Shown: piece by piece, positions 1 to 6,821 of the stretch
Layout of the letters: each line of letters starts with the position of its first letter
Numbering within the stretch: the stretch's first letter is position 1
Source of the DNA: Acidimicrobiaceae bacterium
Lineage (GTDB): Bacteria; Actinomycetota; Acidimicrobiia; Acidimicrobiales; Palsa-688
Direction: 5' to 3'
Assembly (NCBI GenBank): GCA_003156595.1
Contig: PMHH01000135.1
Span: 116,360-155,536 of the forward strand
DNA: 39,177 nt
The notes under the pieces: model-generated
What the model saw: the letters and a program-made list of their open reading frames with translations, nothing else
The model's database searches: none
Told to the model about the DNA's origin: nothing
Position numbers and translations under genes: made by a program

Positions 1-540
1 ATCCGCCAGGCCATCACCCGGGGGATCGCCAACACCGGGCGCACGGTGCGCCTCCCGGTCCACGCCGGCGACCTGCTCACCCGGGTGACCAAGGCTCGCG
101 GCCGCCTTGAAGGGCAGTTGGGCCGGCGCCCGACGGTTGCTGAGCTAGCCGCGGACCTGGAGCTCGAGGAGGAGAAGGTCACCGAGATCCTCCGCCACGC
201 GGCCGAGCCTCTGTCACTTTCCGAACCCCTCCGTGAGGACGGCGACGCCGAGCTCGGTGACGTCGTCGAGGACCGCTCGGCCGTCTCCCCGTTCGACGCC
301 GCGGCCGCGGCCTTGCTGTCTGGCGAGGTCAACAAGATGCTTATCGCCCTCGATGAGCGGGAACGGGAGATCCTTCGGCTGCGTTTCGGTCTGGACCGGG
401 GCGAGCCCCGCACCCTCGATGAAGTCGGCGAGCATTTCAGCCTGACTCGGGAGCGGATCCGCCAGATCGAGGCCCGGGCTATGTCCAAGCTGCGCCATCC
501 CTCCACCGACCGCGGGGCGCGGGAACTCCTCACCGGCTGA
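1..540 (+). CDS. RNA polymerase sigma-70 family factor, C-terminal part (5' end outside window)
   Basis: This is the 3' part of a primary-type (group 1/2) sigma factor that directs RNA polymerase to promoters. The frame is open from base 1 and begins with IRQAITRGIANTGRTVR, the end of region 2.4 that contacts the -10 element. Region 3 follows (around RGRLEGQLGRRPTVAELA) and then region 4, with EREILRLRFGLDRGEPRTL and the helix-turn-helix LTRERIRQIEARAMSKLRHP that reads the -35 element. Family membership is clear, but without the N-terminus I cannot say whether this is the housekeeping factor or a HrdB/SigB-like paralogue. The protein ends LLTG. A GC-rich hairpin follows within 10 bases. Confidence 0.93.
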   Translation: MRQAITRGIANTGRTVRLPVHAGDLLTRVTKARGRLEGQLGRRPTVAELAADLELEEEKVTEILRHAAEPLSLSEPLREDGDAELGDVVEDRSAVSPFDAAAAALLSGEVNKMLIALDEREREILRLRFGLDRGEPRTLDEVGEHFSLTRERIRQIEARAMSKLRHPSTDRGARELLTG

Positions 541-547
541 AGGCTGC

Positions 548-570
548 CGGGCCCCGTGGCATCGGGCCCG
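548..570. terminator. Putative bidirectional terminator hairpin between convergent genes
   Basis: The arms CGGGCCC (548-554) and GGGCCCG (564-570) are perfectly complementary and enclose a 9-nt loop. The hairpin sits in the 45-bp gap between the sigma factor stop and the stop of the converging lipoprotein gene. There is no T-run, so it would be an actinobacterial-type hairpin terminator. The function is inferred from position. Confidence 0.5.
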
Positions 571-585
571 ACGGCTCTGGACCGC

Positions 586-1020
586 TCAGAGCGTCCGCTT
601 GCCCAGGAAATGGGGCAGGTGGGTGAGCACCGAGCTCGCCAGCACGTCCAAGTGACTGGTGGTGACCAGCACCACTGCGTATTTGCCCTGCTCGGCCGGC
701 GGGGCCAGCTCTACTTGGCCCGGCGTGAACGTGCCCTTGAAGGCGAAGGCGCACACGCTGGTGTCGTTGTCACCACTTCCGAGTTCGGCCTGGCCGGCGG
801 CGGGCAGGTGCAGCTTGACCCGGTCGGCCGCGACCCGGTGCACGCCGATGAGGGTGGCGTGACTGTCGTGCACTGCATCCCGGGCTGTCGGGATGGCCCG
901 GTAGCAGCCGCTGACCGATCCGTTGGAGATCCCCGGGTGTGGCGTGCCGCAGGCCGCCAGCGTGGCTGTCAAGGCCAGCGCCGACACGAAAGCGGTCAGG
1001 CGCGGGCGTGGCCCGTTCAT
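586..1020 (-). CDS. Small putative lipoprotein, function unknown
   Basis: A 144-residue exported protein. The N-terminus is a typical lipoprotein signal: positive residues (NGPRPRL), a hydrophobic stretch and the lipobox LAAC with the lipidated Cys at residue 24. After maturation it should be anchored to the outer face of the membrane. Two further cysteines (about residues 39 and 90) could form a disulfide. I recognise no catalytic motif. The ATG overlaps the stop of the upstream membrane protein gene in an ATGA junction, so the two are translationally coupled and probably act together at the cell envelope. Confidence 0.7.
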   Translation of the reverse strand: MNGPRPRLTAFVSALALTATLAACGTPHPGISNGSVSGCYRAIPTARDAVHDSHATLIGVHRVAADRVKLHLPAAGQAELGSGDNDTSVCAFAFKGTFTPGQVELAPPAEQGKYAVVLVTTSHLDVLASSVLTHLPHFLGKRTL

Positions 1021-2105
1021 GCTGCGCTCGATTGCAGCACGGGCTGGCGGTTGCGCCGCCCCACCAGCGTGAGCGTGCCCCAGGCTCCCCAACCGACGGG
1101 AAGCGCCAGCCAGAAGGAGATGAGGCGGTAGACGAGCACTGCTGCCACGGTAGAAGCCTCCGCCCCACCGAAGGTGACCAAGGCGATAGTCAGGCTGCCT
1201 TCGACCACGCCCAGACCGCCAGGAGTGATCGGGAGAATGCTGGCCAACTGGCCGGCGCCGTAGGCGAGCAGGAGGCCGCGCCACGGCACCCCGGCCCCGA
1301 CGGCTAGGAAGGCCAGGGCCAGGCAGGCGCAGTCGGCCGCCCAGTTGCCCATGGCCAGAGTGAACGCCGCGACCCAGTCCTTCTTGGTGGGGCTGACCGC
1401 TCCGATTCGTGCCAGCCAGCCGTCGATGAGCTCCTCGGCCGGGACGTCGGGGGAAGGGCGGTGGGTGAAGCGTTGTGTCAGGCGGAGGGCTTTGGCGAAG
1501 TGGGGGACGAGCCGGGCCCGTGCGATCCAGGCCAGCACGATGAGGGCCGCCACGACGACGATGCCCAGGATCACCTCCACCAGGTCGAGGGCGTTGCCGG
1601 TGCCGAGCGCCATACCCAAGCCGACGGTGGCCAGGACGGACAGAGAGATGAAGGACACCATGCTCACGGCCACGAACGTCCAGGCCGAGAGCACCTCGTC
1701 CGCACCGAAGCGGCGGTACTGCCGGAACATGTAGGCGGTGTAGAAGACGACCCCACCCGGAAGCGAGCTCTGGATGGCGTTCGCGGCCAGGCTGATCCCG
1801 GTCATGGGAGTCATCCCCACCCGGATCCGGCCCGCCAGCAGGACGCGGCGCTGGAAGGCGGCGTAGGACAGGTAGGACACCGCCTCGGCGGCCAGGGCGA
1901 TCGCAACCCACTCCCACCGGATGTTTGCCAGGTAGGAAGTCGCCCCGCTGAGCTCATCCGACTTGCCCGAAACGGCCCAAATGGCTGCGCCTACGGCGGC
2001 CAACCCGAACACGTAGCGGGCCACTCTCCAGATCCGATACCAACGGCCGGCAGAGGGTGGGACGATAGACGGGTCTGGCGGGGTGCTCACTTGGGGCACG
2101 ATCAT
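1017..2105 (-). CDS. YbhN/UPF0104-type polytopic membrane protein (LPG synthase transmembrane-domain family)
   Basis: A 362-residue integral membrane protein with about eight hydrophobic segments. It resembles the lysylphosphatidylglycerol synthase transmembrane/flippase domain (PF03706; YbhN, AglD-like). Family features seen are ANAIQSSLPGG in the first half and the conserved loop LPITPGGLGVVEGSL near residue 295. The soluble aminoacyl-transferase domain of MprF is absent, so this is a stand-alone membrane module. Such proteins are proposed to move lipids or polyprenyl-linked substrates, and the substrate cannot be read from the sequence. The start at 2105 leaves a 75-bp divergent spacer to the CPBP gene. 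The downstream lipoprotein gene overlaps it by 4 nt. Confidence 0.8.
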   Translation of the reverse strand: MIVPQVSTPPDPSIVPPSAGRWYRIWRVARYVFGLAAVGAAIWAVSGKSDELSGATSYLANIRWEWVAIALAAEAVSYLSYAAFQRRVLLAGRIRVGMTPMTGISLAANAIQSSLPGGVVFYTAYMFRQYRRFGADEVLSAWTFVAVSMVSFISLSVLATVGLGMALGTGNALDLVEVILGIVVVAALIVLAWIARARLVPHFAKALRLTQRFTHRPSPDVPAEELIDGWLARIGAVSPTKKDWVAAFTLAMGNWAADCACLALAFLAVGAGVPWRGLLLAYGAGQLASILPITPGGLGVVEGSLTIALVTFGGAEASTVAAVLVYRLISFWLALPVGWGAWGTLTLVGRRNRQPVLQSSAA

Positions 2106-2180
2106 CGCGCCGCGCGGCCCACCTCATCCGTCAGGGTGGCGACCCCGTTGCCCGCCGGCACCTGTGGCAGCCTGGGGGCA

Positions 2181-3365
2181 GTGGCCGACGTCCCCGCCCC
2201 TGTCGCACCGGCCGGCCCGCGCCCGTGGTGGGCGCCGGCGCCGGAACCTCAGCTGCCGCCCATCTCGGCCCGGCGGGCGTACACCGAGGTGCTTCTGGTG
2301 TACGGGGCGTTTTTCCTGGCCGGGATTCTCGCGGCCGCCCTGCTCCTGGCCGGGCGCTACAACAATCCCTTCAGCAACGGAAGCTGGTCCGACTACAGCC
2401 CCGAGACCATCGACCTCGTCGCCCAGACCGGTCTCGCCGTGACCGTCGTCCTGCTGCTGGCAACCCGCCGCGGGGTGTCAACTCAGGCGCTGGGGCTCAC
2501 CCTGCCCCGCCAGGCCGACGGCCGGCTGGCTGCGGCCCAGGCCCTCCGGATCGTCGCCTGGGGCATGTTCGCCCTGGTATTCGGCGGCTTCATCAACGCA
2601 TTGCTGCAGACCGGCCACCTGCCTACTTCCAAGCCGGACGCGCCTGAGCTGATCTTCGCGGCTGCCGACTCGCTCAATGCTGGGATCGTCGAGGAGCTGG
2701 TCGTCCTGGCGTTCGTGGTGGTCACCCTGCGCCAGGCGCGTCGGCCGTGGTGGGAGGTGACCTTGGTCGCCCTGGTCCTGCGGGGTGCGTACCACATCTA
2801 TTACGGGCCCGGGGTGTTCGGGATCCTGGTGTGGGCGGTACTCTTCTACTGGCTCTATCTCCGGACCCGAAGCCTGATCATCTTGATGGTGTGCCATGCC
2901 GCGTGGGACACGGTCGGTTTTCTGTCGCAACGATGGGCCGCGGTCGCCTATGTCGGCGTGATCGCAGTCGTCGCCATCTGGATCGCGGCTCCAATCACCT
3001 GGCTGGCGGAGCGCAGCAACCGGCCGCTCTCGTGGTCGGCTGGACAGACATATCCGGGTGGACCTCAGCTGTGGGCAGGTTGGCAGGGCGGACCGCCGGG
3101 ATCGCACGGACCGCCGGGCTGGGTGGGTTCGCAGGAGCCGGCGGGGCCGGCGAGTTCGCAGGGGCCGGCGGGGTGGGTGGGCTCGCAGGAGCCCGCTACG
3201 GCGGGCTCGCAGGGGCCGGCTGCCGCGCCGGGGTGGGTGGGGTCGCAGGAGCCGGCCGGTTCGCAGGGGTGGGCTCCGCCAGGATGGCAACCCGACCCGG
3301 CTGGAGTGCATCACTGGCGCTGGTGGGACGGCCAGCGCTGGACCGAGCACGTTTCCGGACCCTGA
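2181..3365 (+). CDS. CPBP-family intramembrane protease with Gly/Pro/Gln repeat linker and C-terminal DUF2510
   Basis: A polytopic membrane protein with the three CPBP (Abi/CAAX-protease-like) motifs: EE in NAGIVEELVV, a His in LRGAYHIYYG, and a His in ILMVCHAAWDT. These normally form a glutamic-type protease site within the membrane. After the last membrane segment comes a Gly/Pro/Ser/Gln linker with three GWVGSQEPA units. It is followed by a DUF2510 tail (GWQPDPAGVHHWRWWDGQRW, then TEHV), a short actinobacterial domain usually found on membrane or secreted proteins. The frame has no ATG upstream of the first membrane segment. I chose GTG 2181 because GGGGG lies just upstream; GTG 2136 is the alternative. 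The substrate is unknown. Confidence 0.82.
   Translation: MADVPAPVAPAGPRPWWAPAPEPQLPPISARRAYTEVLLVYGAFFLAGILAAALLLAGRYNNPFSNGSWSDYSPETIDLVAQTGLAVTVVLLLATRRGVSTQALGLTLPRQADGRLAAAQALRIVAWGMFALVFGGFINALLQTGHLPTSKPDAPELIFAAADSLNAGIVEELVVLAFVVVTLRQARRPWWEVTLVALVLRGAYHIYYGPGVFGILVWAVLFYWLYLRTRSLIILMVCHAAWDTVGFLSQRWAAVAYVGVIAVVAIWIAAPITWLAERSNRPLSWSAGQTYPGGPQLWAGWQGGPPGSHGPPGWVGSQEPAGPASSQGPAGWVGSQEPATAGSQGPAAAPGWVGSQEPAGSQGWAPPGWQPDPAGVHHWRWWDGQRWTEHVSGP
3117..3276 (+). repeat. Imperfect coding repeats (GWVGSQEPA units) in the CPBP protein linker
   Basis: Within the CPBP gene the unit GWVGSQEPA occurs three times, separated by short SSQGPA or GSQGPA spacers and followed by a degenerate GSQGWAPPGW. 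The DNA repeats closely as well (GGGTGGGnTCGCAGGAGCC recurs), so the array probably arose by slippage or unequal recombination and may vary in number between strains. Confidence 0.75.
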
Positions 3366-3374
3366 AGGGGATCG

Positions 3375-5687
3375 CTAACCAAGGCCGATTCCTGGGCCTC
3401 GGTCCCGCTCCGGCCATCGGGGGGCCACCGCCGGCGCCGGCCGGTCGCGTTGCCGGCCCACCTCCCGAACCGGGGCGACCACGGCGGCCATGGCTACCCG
3501 CCCGCGGTGAGGCCCCACGGCGTCGGGTGGGCCGAGCACCATGAAGCGGCCGGGTGTCCGGGCGGCCCAGGCCGGCGTCACCGCATAGGCGTACCCGAGG
3601 TGGGCCGAGTCGCCGCGGTCCAGCACTGCGTTCCGGCGGCCCCACCGCACCGTCACCCGTGCTCGGTCCGGATCGACTTCGGCCACATCCACGGCGGTTC
3701 CACCGGGCAGGTCGGGTGCCGCCCGCCGGAGGGTGAGCATACGATCGCCGGCCTGGATAACCCGGCCTCGGCAGGACAGGCCCGGGCCGGCGATCTCGCC
3801 CCGGCGGGCCAACACAGCCCGGGCGGCCTGGTTGAGTCCGTCCACCTCGGCGTAGCCCAGACCCACCAGTACGGCCCGGGCATCCGGGGACCAGCCGTCG
3901 GCCCAGCCGGCGAGCAGATGATGGACAGCGTCGGCCGCGGTGGGGTAGGCGTGGACGCCGCGGACAGGGGCATCGAGACCGCCTGCGGACGCCACCACCT
4001 CGGCCCAAAGCGGCGTCGGACCGGGGTCCAGCCGCCCCAGCCGACCGGGCCGGTCGCCAAGCCAGGTCAACGCATCGCTGTGCATCCAGCCCAGGCGGGG
4101 AGATGTACCTCCTTCGAGCAGAACCGCTTCGGCACCTGACCGGTCGATCTGGGCGAGGACGGCGAGCAACTCGGGACTGGACCGGCGGTCAGCGTGGTCC
4201 ACGATGATGATGTCAGGACGCGCTCCTGGTTGGAAGGGCTCGATGCCGGTAAGCGCCCGCCAGCGAGCCTCGCCCTGCTCCGCCGACGTGGCGACGGCGA
4301 CTCCTAGCCCGGCTGCCTGCCACGCCGTGCTGGCCGCCTCCAGTACCGCCGCCTGGGCCAGCAGGTTGGCCCGACCCGGAGGAGCGTGGAGGATGCGGAT
4401 CCCGCCGGCCCGTTGCAGCAGTTCTCGGGCCGCGGCATTCCCCTCCGGTGACAGGCTCGGATGGCGGGCGAGGGCGGTCGCCACCAGACCCGACTCGGGG
4501 GCGCGGCACGAGGGCTCGGGGCCGCCGGCGGGTCTACCGTTCGAGGCCCGGTCGATGAGGAGCAGATCCGCGGCTCGCGCCACCTCCGTCGTCCAACGAG
4601 GCGCGGCAGCGGTCGCCACCGCCACCGGTATGGCGGCCTCGCAGAATCGCTCGGCCCACTCCACGGCGGCGGCCCTCGGCATCCCACCGGGCGCGCACCC
4701 GGCCAGGGCGACCAGCACGTCCGACTGACGAAAAGAGGAGCGCTGCGAGGCCAGCCACCCGGTCACGGCCTTCACCAGATCGGGCTCGGGGAAGTGGCTC
4801 GCGGACGGGGCGCGGCGATCCGTGTCCCGGGCGCGCGCCGAGCGGATCACCTGGGCCGCCTGGTCCGGACCGAAACCGGCGGCGAACGTCGCAGCCTCCC
4901 CGACCTGGGGCGAGGCTGACCGGCGGGTCCCGATGGTGGCACCGGCCCGTATCCCCCACCTCCGGCCGCCTCCGGGGTCGAGAAACGCCGCCCGCTCGGC
5001 GGCCGCGGTGCGGCTCCGGCCGCTGGCGGCGCGGACGGCGGCCCGGGGCACGTCGACTAGATCAGCCAAACCGTCTTCCCGGATCCGCCAGGCCAGGTCG
5101 CCGCCGGCGGCACCCAGGTGGTGGCGCAGCCCCAACTGGTAGATGGCGCTGATCCCACGCCGGACCGTCCACCACCCGCTATCGACCGCCGACCACATCC
5201 CATCCCGGTCCCGCCCCAGGTTGACGAGTAGCAGGTGGGTGTGGAGGTGCGGTTCACCTGACGCGTTGGCCCGGTGCTCGAACGCGGCTGCCACCATCCC
5301 GTCGCTGGGGGCCAATCCGCCCGGCACTCCCGATCGCCGCAACCGCAACAGCCTGCTTTCGAAGTCGGCGACCACCCCGTCGACGGCGGCCCGGTGGGAA
5401 GCGGCGACGAGATCGGCGGCCTCGCCCGCCCCCGCGCCGAGCAGCGACACGGATTTCGGCGCGGCCAGGGTCAGGTCCCATCCGGCCCTACGGCGAGTCG
5501 GCTTGCGGGCCGGGAGGAAGTGCCCGTCGCCGGGATCGCACCCCTGCAGGACGGCGACGAGCGCCCGACGTTCCACGGCGCCGGACAATCCGAGCGCTTC
5601 GGTTCCCCCGCCCACCCACCGGCCGGACCCCTGGTCGCGGAAGTAGTACGCCGCCGCCGCCGGGCTAACCGGAGTCACTATGAGCAC
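3375..5687 (-). CDS. MobF (TrwC/TraA-type) conjugative relaxase with degenerate helicase region
   Basis: A 770-residue protein whose first 170 residues are a TrwC-type relaxase, the enzyme that nicks oriT and stays covalently bound to the transferred strand. Visible are the N-terminal tyrosine pair Y14/Y15 (AAAAYYFRDQG), the family motif GWDLTLAAPKSVSLL (about 69-83), and the metal-binding histidines in FEHRANASGEPHLHTHLLL (H138, H147, H149, H151). The following region aligns with the TraA/RecD-like helicase. Where a Walker A GxxGxGKT is expected it has HAPPGRANL (about 434-442), with no Lys; the Walker B position reads IIIVDHAD (about 493) instead of DE. The ATPase therefore looks dead. The start is GTG 5687, inside direct repeat 1; GTG 5678 is the alternative. 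It is transcribed away from the channel operon. Confidence 0.85.
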   Translation of the reverse strand: MLIVTPVSPAAAAYYFRDQGSGRWVGGGTEALGLSGAVERRALVAVLQGCDPGDGHFLPARKPTRRRAGWDLTLAAPKSVSLLGAGAGEAADLVAASHRAAVDGVVADFESRLLRLRRSGVPGGLAPSDGMVAAAFEHRANASGEPHLHTHLLLVNLGRDRDGMWSAVDSGWWTVRRGISAIYQLGLRHHLGAAGGDLAWRIREDGLADLVDVPRAAVRAASGRSRTAAAERAAFLDPGGGRRWGIRAGATIGTRRSASPQVGEAATFAAGFGPDQAAQVIRSARARDTDRRAPSASHFPEPDLVKAVTGWLASQRSSFRQSDVLVALAGCAPGGMPRAAAVEWAERFCEAAIPVAVATAAAPRWTTEVARAADLLLIDRASNGRPAGGPEPSCRAPESGLVATALARHPSLSPEGNAAARELLQRAGGIRILHAPPGRANLLAQAAVLEAASTAWQAAGLGVAVATSAEQGEARWRALTGIEPFQPGARPDIIIVDHADRRSSPELLAVLAQIDRSGAEAVLLEGGTSPRLGWMHSDALTWLGDRPGRLGRLDPGPTPLWAEVVASAGGLDAPVRGVHAYPTAADAVHHLLAGWADGWSPDARAVLVGLGYAEVDGLNQAARAVLARRGEIAGPGLSCRGRVIQAGDRMLTLRRAAPDLPGGTAVDVAEVDPDRARVTVRWGRRNAVLDRGDSAHLGYAYAVTPAWAARTPGRFMVLGPPDAVGPHRGRVAMAAVVAPVREVGRQRDRPAPAVAPRWPERDRGPGIGLG

Positions 5688-5727
5688 ATAAAAAATATTA
5701 GCCTAGCATCAAAAGATATGGAAGAGT
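5684..5727. repeat. Direct repeat copy 1 (44 nt, AT-rich), upstream of relaxase
   Basis: Aligned without gaps to 6402-6445, 33 of 44 positions agree. The core CAT-C-AAAAGATATG-G-AAGAGT differs from copy 2 at only two of 21 positions. The region is much richer in A/T than its surroundings. It overlaps the relaxase start codon and lies just beyond the 3' end of the carbonic anhydrase gene. It could be part of an oriT, an operator or a recombination scar. Confidence 0.7.
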
Positions 5728-5733
5728 GACCCT

Positions 5734-5747
5734 ATCGGCTGCCCGAT
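5734..5747. other. Hairpin after repeat copy 1 (candidate oriT or terminator element)
   Basis: ATCGG (5734-5738) and CCGAT (5743-5747) form a perfect 5-bp stem with the loop CTGC, seven bases after repeat copy 1. It is also just downstream of the carbonic anhydrase stop, so a terminator role is possible. A similar hairpin follows copy 2. Confidence 0.4.
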
Positions 5748-5767
5748 CAGCTCGGAGGGCAGGGAGC

Positions 5768-6262
5768 TCAGTCGAGCGTGACCTCACGAAGGCCGCCGGT
5801 CTCGACTTCGTAGATGAAGCCCCTGATGTTCTTGTTGGGGATGAACGGGCTGGCCTTGATGCGTGCTGCGGTCTGCTTCACATCCTCTTCTGCCTTCGGG
5901 AAAGCCTCGAGCGCGAAGCTTGGTCGCAAGCCGGTGTCGGAGAGGATCTGATCCTTCACGGAGTCGTCGCTGAAGGTCTCCATCCCGCAGTCGGTGTGGT
6001 GGATCAGGATGATCTCGTCGGTGCCCAGGAGCCGCTGCGAGATGACCAGGCTGCGGATGGCGTCTTCGGTGGCCACGCCGCCGGCGTTACGGATGACGTG
6101 GGCATCGCCCTCCTGGAGTCCCAGGGCCTTGGCGGGGTCGAGGCGGGCGTCCATGCAGGCCAGGACGGCGACTTGCTTCGCAGGGGGCAGGGGTAGGTTC
6201 CCCTTGTCGAAAGTGGCCCTGTAGTCGGCGTTGTTCTGGATGAGTTCTGCGCTGGCTCCCAC
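5768..6262 (-). CDS. Beta-class carbonic anhydrase (Rv1284-like)
   Basis: A 164-residue cytoplasmic zinc enzyme expected to interconvert CO2 and bicarbonate. The zinc ligands and dyad are intact: Cys and Asp/Arg in ACMDARLDP, and His and Cys in HHTDCGM. The flanking segments HVIRNAGG and RSLVISQRLLGT are typical of the small Rv1284-type beta-carbonic anhydrases of actinobacteria, and the length fits that subfamily. I chose GTG 6262, not the in-frame start at 6295, because a strong GGGAGGAA ribosome site lies about 7 nt upstream of it. It stands alone between the relaxase and the conjugation operon with no metabolic partner nearby, and is bracketed by the two 44-nt direct repeats. It is probably cargo of the module. 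Confidence 0.93.
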   Translation of the reverse strand: MGASAELIQNNADYRATFDKGNLPLPPAKQVAVLACMDARLDPAKALGLQEGDAHVIRNAGGVATEDAIRSLVISQRLLGTDEIILIHHTDCGMETFSDDSVKDQILSDTGLRPSFALEAFPKAEEDVKQTAARIKASPFIPNKNIRGFIYEVETGGLREVTLD

Positions 6263-6401
6263 GGAATGTTCCTCCCGGGTCGTAAATGCTAACAAAAATG
6301 ATCCTATTTCTAGAATTGCGGCGCGGCAAGCGGTCGCTCAGATTCCGGTCTTCGCTGGGTCGTACCTATGACTTCCGGCATGGGTGAGCGGCGGATCTCA
6401 G
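6263..6401. promoter_or_regulatory. AT-rich leader upstream of carbonic anhydrase
   Basis: A non-coding stretch with an A/T-rich block (about 6290-6316) directly upstream of the carbonic anhydrase ribosome site. It contains the 8-bp palindrome TTCTAGAA (6308-6315). A promoter for the leftward gene must lie here, but I cannot name convincing -10/-35 boxes. Confidence 0.35.
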
Positions 6402-6445
6402 GCGCATAATAAATAGTGGAACTTCATTAAAAGATATGAAAGAGT
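6402..6445. repeat. Direct repeat copy 2 (44 nt, AT-rich), upstream of the transfer operon
   Basis: The second copy of the repeat at 5684-5727 (33/44 identical, same orientation, 718 bp apart). Within it ACTTCAT and ATGAAAGAGT form an imperfect inverted repeat around TAAAAGAT, as expected for an operator or relaxosome-binding site. It lies 67 bp before the first gene of the channel operon. Confidence 0.7.
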
Positions 6446-6457
6446 AGCCGCATAGTC

Positions 6458-6473
6458 GGCTGCGAGCGCAGCC
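6458..6473. other. Hairpin after repeat copy 2
   Basis: GGCTGC (6458-6463) and GCAGCC (6468-6473) pair perfectly around the loop GAGC, 12 bases after repeat copy 2. Copy 1 is followed by a hairpin in the equivalent place, which makes the repeat-plus-hairpin arrangement itself duplicated. It is a candidate structural part of an oriT or a leader hairpin of the transfer operon. Confidence 0.45.
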
Positions 6474-6512
6474 CATCAGCCCGGCCCTGTCGCGCCCGCC
6501 CCGGAGGTCTGC

Positions 6513-6821
6513 ATGCCGTTTCCGCTCGTACCGTTCTTCGTCGCCGCCGGCGTGCCCCCGCTCGACCCGGACCCTACCGGTCTGCCCGGTTCGTCAGTGT
6601 TGGAAACGTTGGCCAACGGCGTCGACTTTTGGGCGTTGATCGCCGCCATGGTCGGGGTGGTCGTGGGGGCGATCCTTTGGGCCTTCGGCCACTACTCGCA
6701 GAACTACCAGCAGGCCTACAACGGTCGACGCGGTGTGATGGTCTCGGCCCTCGCCGCCGTCCTGATCGGCGGAGCCCAGCCCATCATCTCCTTCTTCCTC
6801 AACTTGGGCGGGCGTTTCTGA
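6513..6821 (+). CDS. Small two-helix membrane protein of conjugation operons (DUF6112-like)
   Basis: A 102-residue membrane protein with two hydrophobic helices (about residues 38-58 and 78-97) joined by the loop FGHYSQNYQQAYNGRRG. I recognise it as the short protein annotated DUF6112 in actinobacterial conjugation clusters. By size and topology it could be the VirB2/TrbC-like subunit of the channel, but that is an inference. GGAGG lies six bases before the ATG. Its TGA shares a base with the ATG of the next gene (TGATG), so it is the first cistron of a coupled operon. Confidence 0.75.
   Translation: MPFPLVPFFVAAGVPPLDPDPTGLPGSSVLETLANGVDFWALIAAMVGVVVGAILWAFGHYSQNYQQAYNGRRGVMVSALAAVLIGGAQPIISFFLNLGGRF

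Noticed and set aside
586-1917. A 443-codon minus-strand reading frame upstream of the lipoprotein
   Set aside because: Only the last 144 codons are real; the rest is an Arg/Pro-rich shadow of the YbhN-like gene in another frame.
1461-2180. An N-terminal extension of the CPBP protein
   Set aside because: It overlaps the divergent YbhN-like gene, reads Gly/His/Asp-rich shadow sequence and would make an implausible protein.
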